Shown in pieces: positions 41,612 through 42,875 of a stretch of DNA of 42,875 nt (the stretch's first letter is position 1; each line of letters starts with the position of its first letter). The stretch spans positions 1-42,875 of the forward strand of contig CAZFIA010000016.1 of the NCBI GenBank assembly GCA_964519335.1. The letters run 5' to 3'. The notes under the pieces were generated by a model, which ran no database searches, was not told the DNA's origin, and worked only from the letters and a program-made list of their open reading frames with translations. Both the position numbers and the translations under genes were made by a program. This DNA is from JALZVT01 sp964519335 (lineage in GTDB: Bacteria; Pseudomonadota; Gammaproteobacteria; Pseudomonadales; Azotimanducaceae).

Positions 41612-42875
41612 ATGTCCACCGCCCTTATCTATTCACGCGCTCAGCTAGGTCTGCAGGCTCCGCGGGTCAGCGTCGAAGTTCATCTGCCCAGCGGCTTACC
41701 GGGCTTCACCAGCACCGGCATCTCCGGAGGTGAACTGCGCGACAGGGTAAAAAGCGCCATCCAAAACAGCGCGTTCGAATTTCCGGCGGGCCGAATCGTG
41801 GTCAATCTTGGGCCGGCCGAACTACCCAAGTCTGGCGGCCGTTACGACCTCGCTATCGCGGCCGGCATTCTGGTTGCAAGTGCACAGCTGCCAGCGGCGA
41901 GCCTGAAAGATCTCGATCTGCTGGGTGAGCTGTCGCTGTTTGGCGACGTCCGTCCTGTCCGCGGCGCTCTTATTGCAGCCCGAGAAGCCCACAACTCCGG
42001 CCACAAACTACTGTGCCCCAGTGACAATCAGCAGGAATTCAACGCACCTACAATCGGGAATCGAACAGGCAACGCTCAGGCTAACAATGGGGCCGAGTGC
42101 GTCATGCTCATCTCCCACCTCAATCAGCTTGCCGCAGTGCAAAGTCTGTCTACCCCGGTGCAAAAAACCCAGCAGGCCCGCTGGCGAAAATCACAGCCCT
42201 TGCGCCACGTGATCGGCCAAAGCCGCGCAAAGCGAGCACTCACTATCGCTGCGGCAGGCGGGCATCATATGCTAATGAGTGGGCCGCCGGGTGCCGGCAA
42301 AACGATGTTGGCTGAGTGCCTGCGGGATCTACTACCGCCGCTCAACCCCAAGAGCTGTGCTGAGGTTGCAGAGATTTACTCACTCAGCGGCCTCAGCCCA
42401 CCACCCGGAGGCAACGCTCCGTTTCGCGCGCCACACCATAGCGCAAGCAGCGCCGCCTTAACCGGGGGCGGTTCACCTCCCGCACCCGGCGAGATCAGTT
42501 ACGCCCATCGCGGCGTGTTGTTTATGGACGAGATGCCAGAGTTTCGCCGCGACCTCATCGAGGCGCTTCGCGAACCGATGGAAGCGGGCCGAATTCGAAT
42601 TTCGCGGCGTGGATTTGCCGTGCAGTATCCTGCCCGCTTTCAATTGGTAGCGGCCATGAACCCCTGTCCGGTAGGGCTTGCCTGCAAGCCAATCAACTGT
42701 CGTTGTCCTCCCGAGCAAGCCCAGCGCTACAAGAACCGCATTTCAGCCCCCATTCTCGACCGCATCGATCTGCACATCGACGTGCAGCCAGTGCCACTCA
42801 CCTCACTGCTCGCGAAAGTGGCTTATCGCCCTGACAACTCCGACACAACCGGCACAACCGACACAACCGACATAA
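41612..42875 (+). CDS. comM: ComM/YifB-family AAA+ helicase (Mg-chelatase-like), C-terminus cut by window edge
   Basis: 421 visible residues of a family of about 500. ComM is a hexameric helicase that extends branch migration during natural transformation. Order seen: an N-terminal Lon-like domain (LGLQAPRVSVEVHLPSGLPG; VNLGPAELPKSGGRYDLAIA), Walker A GPPGAGKT (224-231), the FRAPHHSAS motif, Walker B GVLFMDEMPEF (301-311), and a cysteine cluster (MNPCPVG... CRC). A variable polar insert occupies about 140-160 and a 9-bp DNA repeat encoding DTTGTTDTTD sits at the very end. Its presence hints at competence but does not prove it. Confidence 0.95.
   Translation, partial: MSTALIYSRAQLGLQAPRVSVEVHLPSGLPGFTSTGISGGELRDRVKSAIQNSAFEFPAGRIVVNLGPAELPKSGGRYDLAIAAGILVASAQLPAASLKDLDLLGELSLFGDVRPVRGALIAAREAHNSGHKLLCPSDNQQEFNAPTIGNRTGNAQANNGAECVMLISHLNQLAAVQSLSTPVQKTQQARWRKSQPLRHVIGQSRAKRALTIAAAGGHHMLMSGPPGAGKTMLAECLRDLLPPLNPKSCAEVAEIYSLSGLSPPPGGNAPFRAPHHSASSAALTGGGSPPAPGEISYAHRGVLFMDEMPEFRRDLIEALREPMEAGRIRISRRGFAVQYPARFQLVAAMNPCPVGLACKPINCRCPPEQAQRYKNRISAPILDRIDLHIDVQPVPLTSLLAKVAYRPDNSDTTGTTDTTDI
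42842..42875 (+). repeat. 9-bp tandem repeat in comM
   Basis: GACACAACC at 42842 and 42860, with GGCACAACC between (42851) and a partial unit running to the window end. It stays in frame and encodes a Thr-rich stretch in a linker after the AAA+ core. Confidence 0.85.

Overview
The window is a stretch of gammaproteobacterial chromosome, most like the Pseudomonas side of the class. The blocks nudE-yrfG-hslR-hslO-pckA, ppx-trxA-rho, argH/algZ-algR-hemC-hemD-hemX-hemY, lptM-lysA-dapF-DUF484-xerC-yigB and sutA-PII-ubiK-comM are the kind of order found in Pseudomonas and, in part, E. coli. A run of exactly 100 N (8466-8565), flanked by two identical 55-bp ends, shows that this is a scaffold from a draft or metagenome assembly. 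I see no rRNA, tRNA, insertion sequence, phage gene or CRISPR array.

Layout. 1-7223 is the least ordinary part. On the minus strand lie a citrate-synthase-like gene, a SIMPL-domain gene and a self-sufficient CYP102-type P450/reductase fusion that runs off the left edge. A LysR regulator is divergent from them, and an acyl-CoA-dehydrogenase-like flavoprotein gene lies beyond it. 7306-8631 holds a small acidic SpoIIAA-like protein, a probable 42-residue membrane peptide on the other strand, and an almost gene-free stretch with a near-perfect LexA (SOS) box and the scaffold gap. 8632-16368 is housekeeping: cysQ and nudE on minus, then yrfG, hslR, hslO, pckA, gshA and an AcpH-like gene on plus. 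16459-21592 has a quinone-oxidoreductase-like MDR gene, dsbB, an orphan ParA, a YheS-type ABC-F protein and a TetR regulator. 21659-26393 has hemB, ppx (minus), trxA and rho, with a long repeat-bearing leader before rho.

26436-32484 (minus) is the algZ-algR-hemC-hemD-hemX-hemY block: the middle steps of haem synthesis plus a LytTR two-component system. 32619-38765 (plus) is argH, lptM, lysA, dapF, DUF484, xerC and yigB, tightly packed. Minus-strand thrC, a SutA-like RNA-polymerase-binding protein and a PII nitrogen protein follow, then divergent ubiK and comM, cut by the right edge.

Regulatory structure readable from the sequence includes a sigma-54 promoter with an NtrC-type enhancer before the PII gene, whose leader carries six 13-bp repeats and a terminator-like hairpin. 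There are also inverted repeats between the LysR gene and its divergent operon, and an orphan LexA box. Short tandem duplications, often with a 13-bp period, recur in non-coding or weakly constrained places (rho leader, rho-hemY junction, hemD end, PII leader). The best candidates for undescribed biology are the citrate-synthase-like/SIMPL/P450 locus, the SOS-box region and the PII leader.
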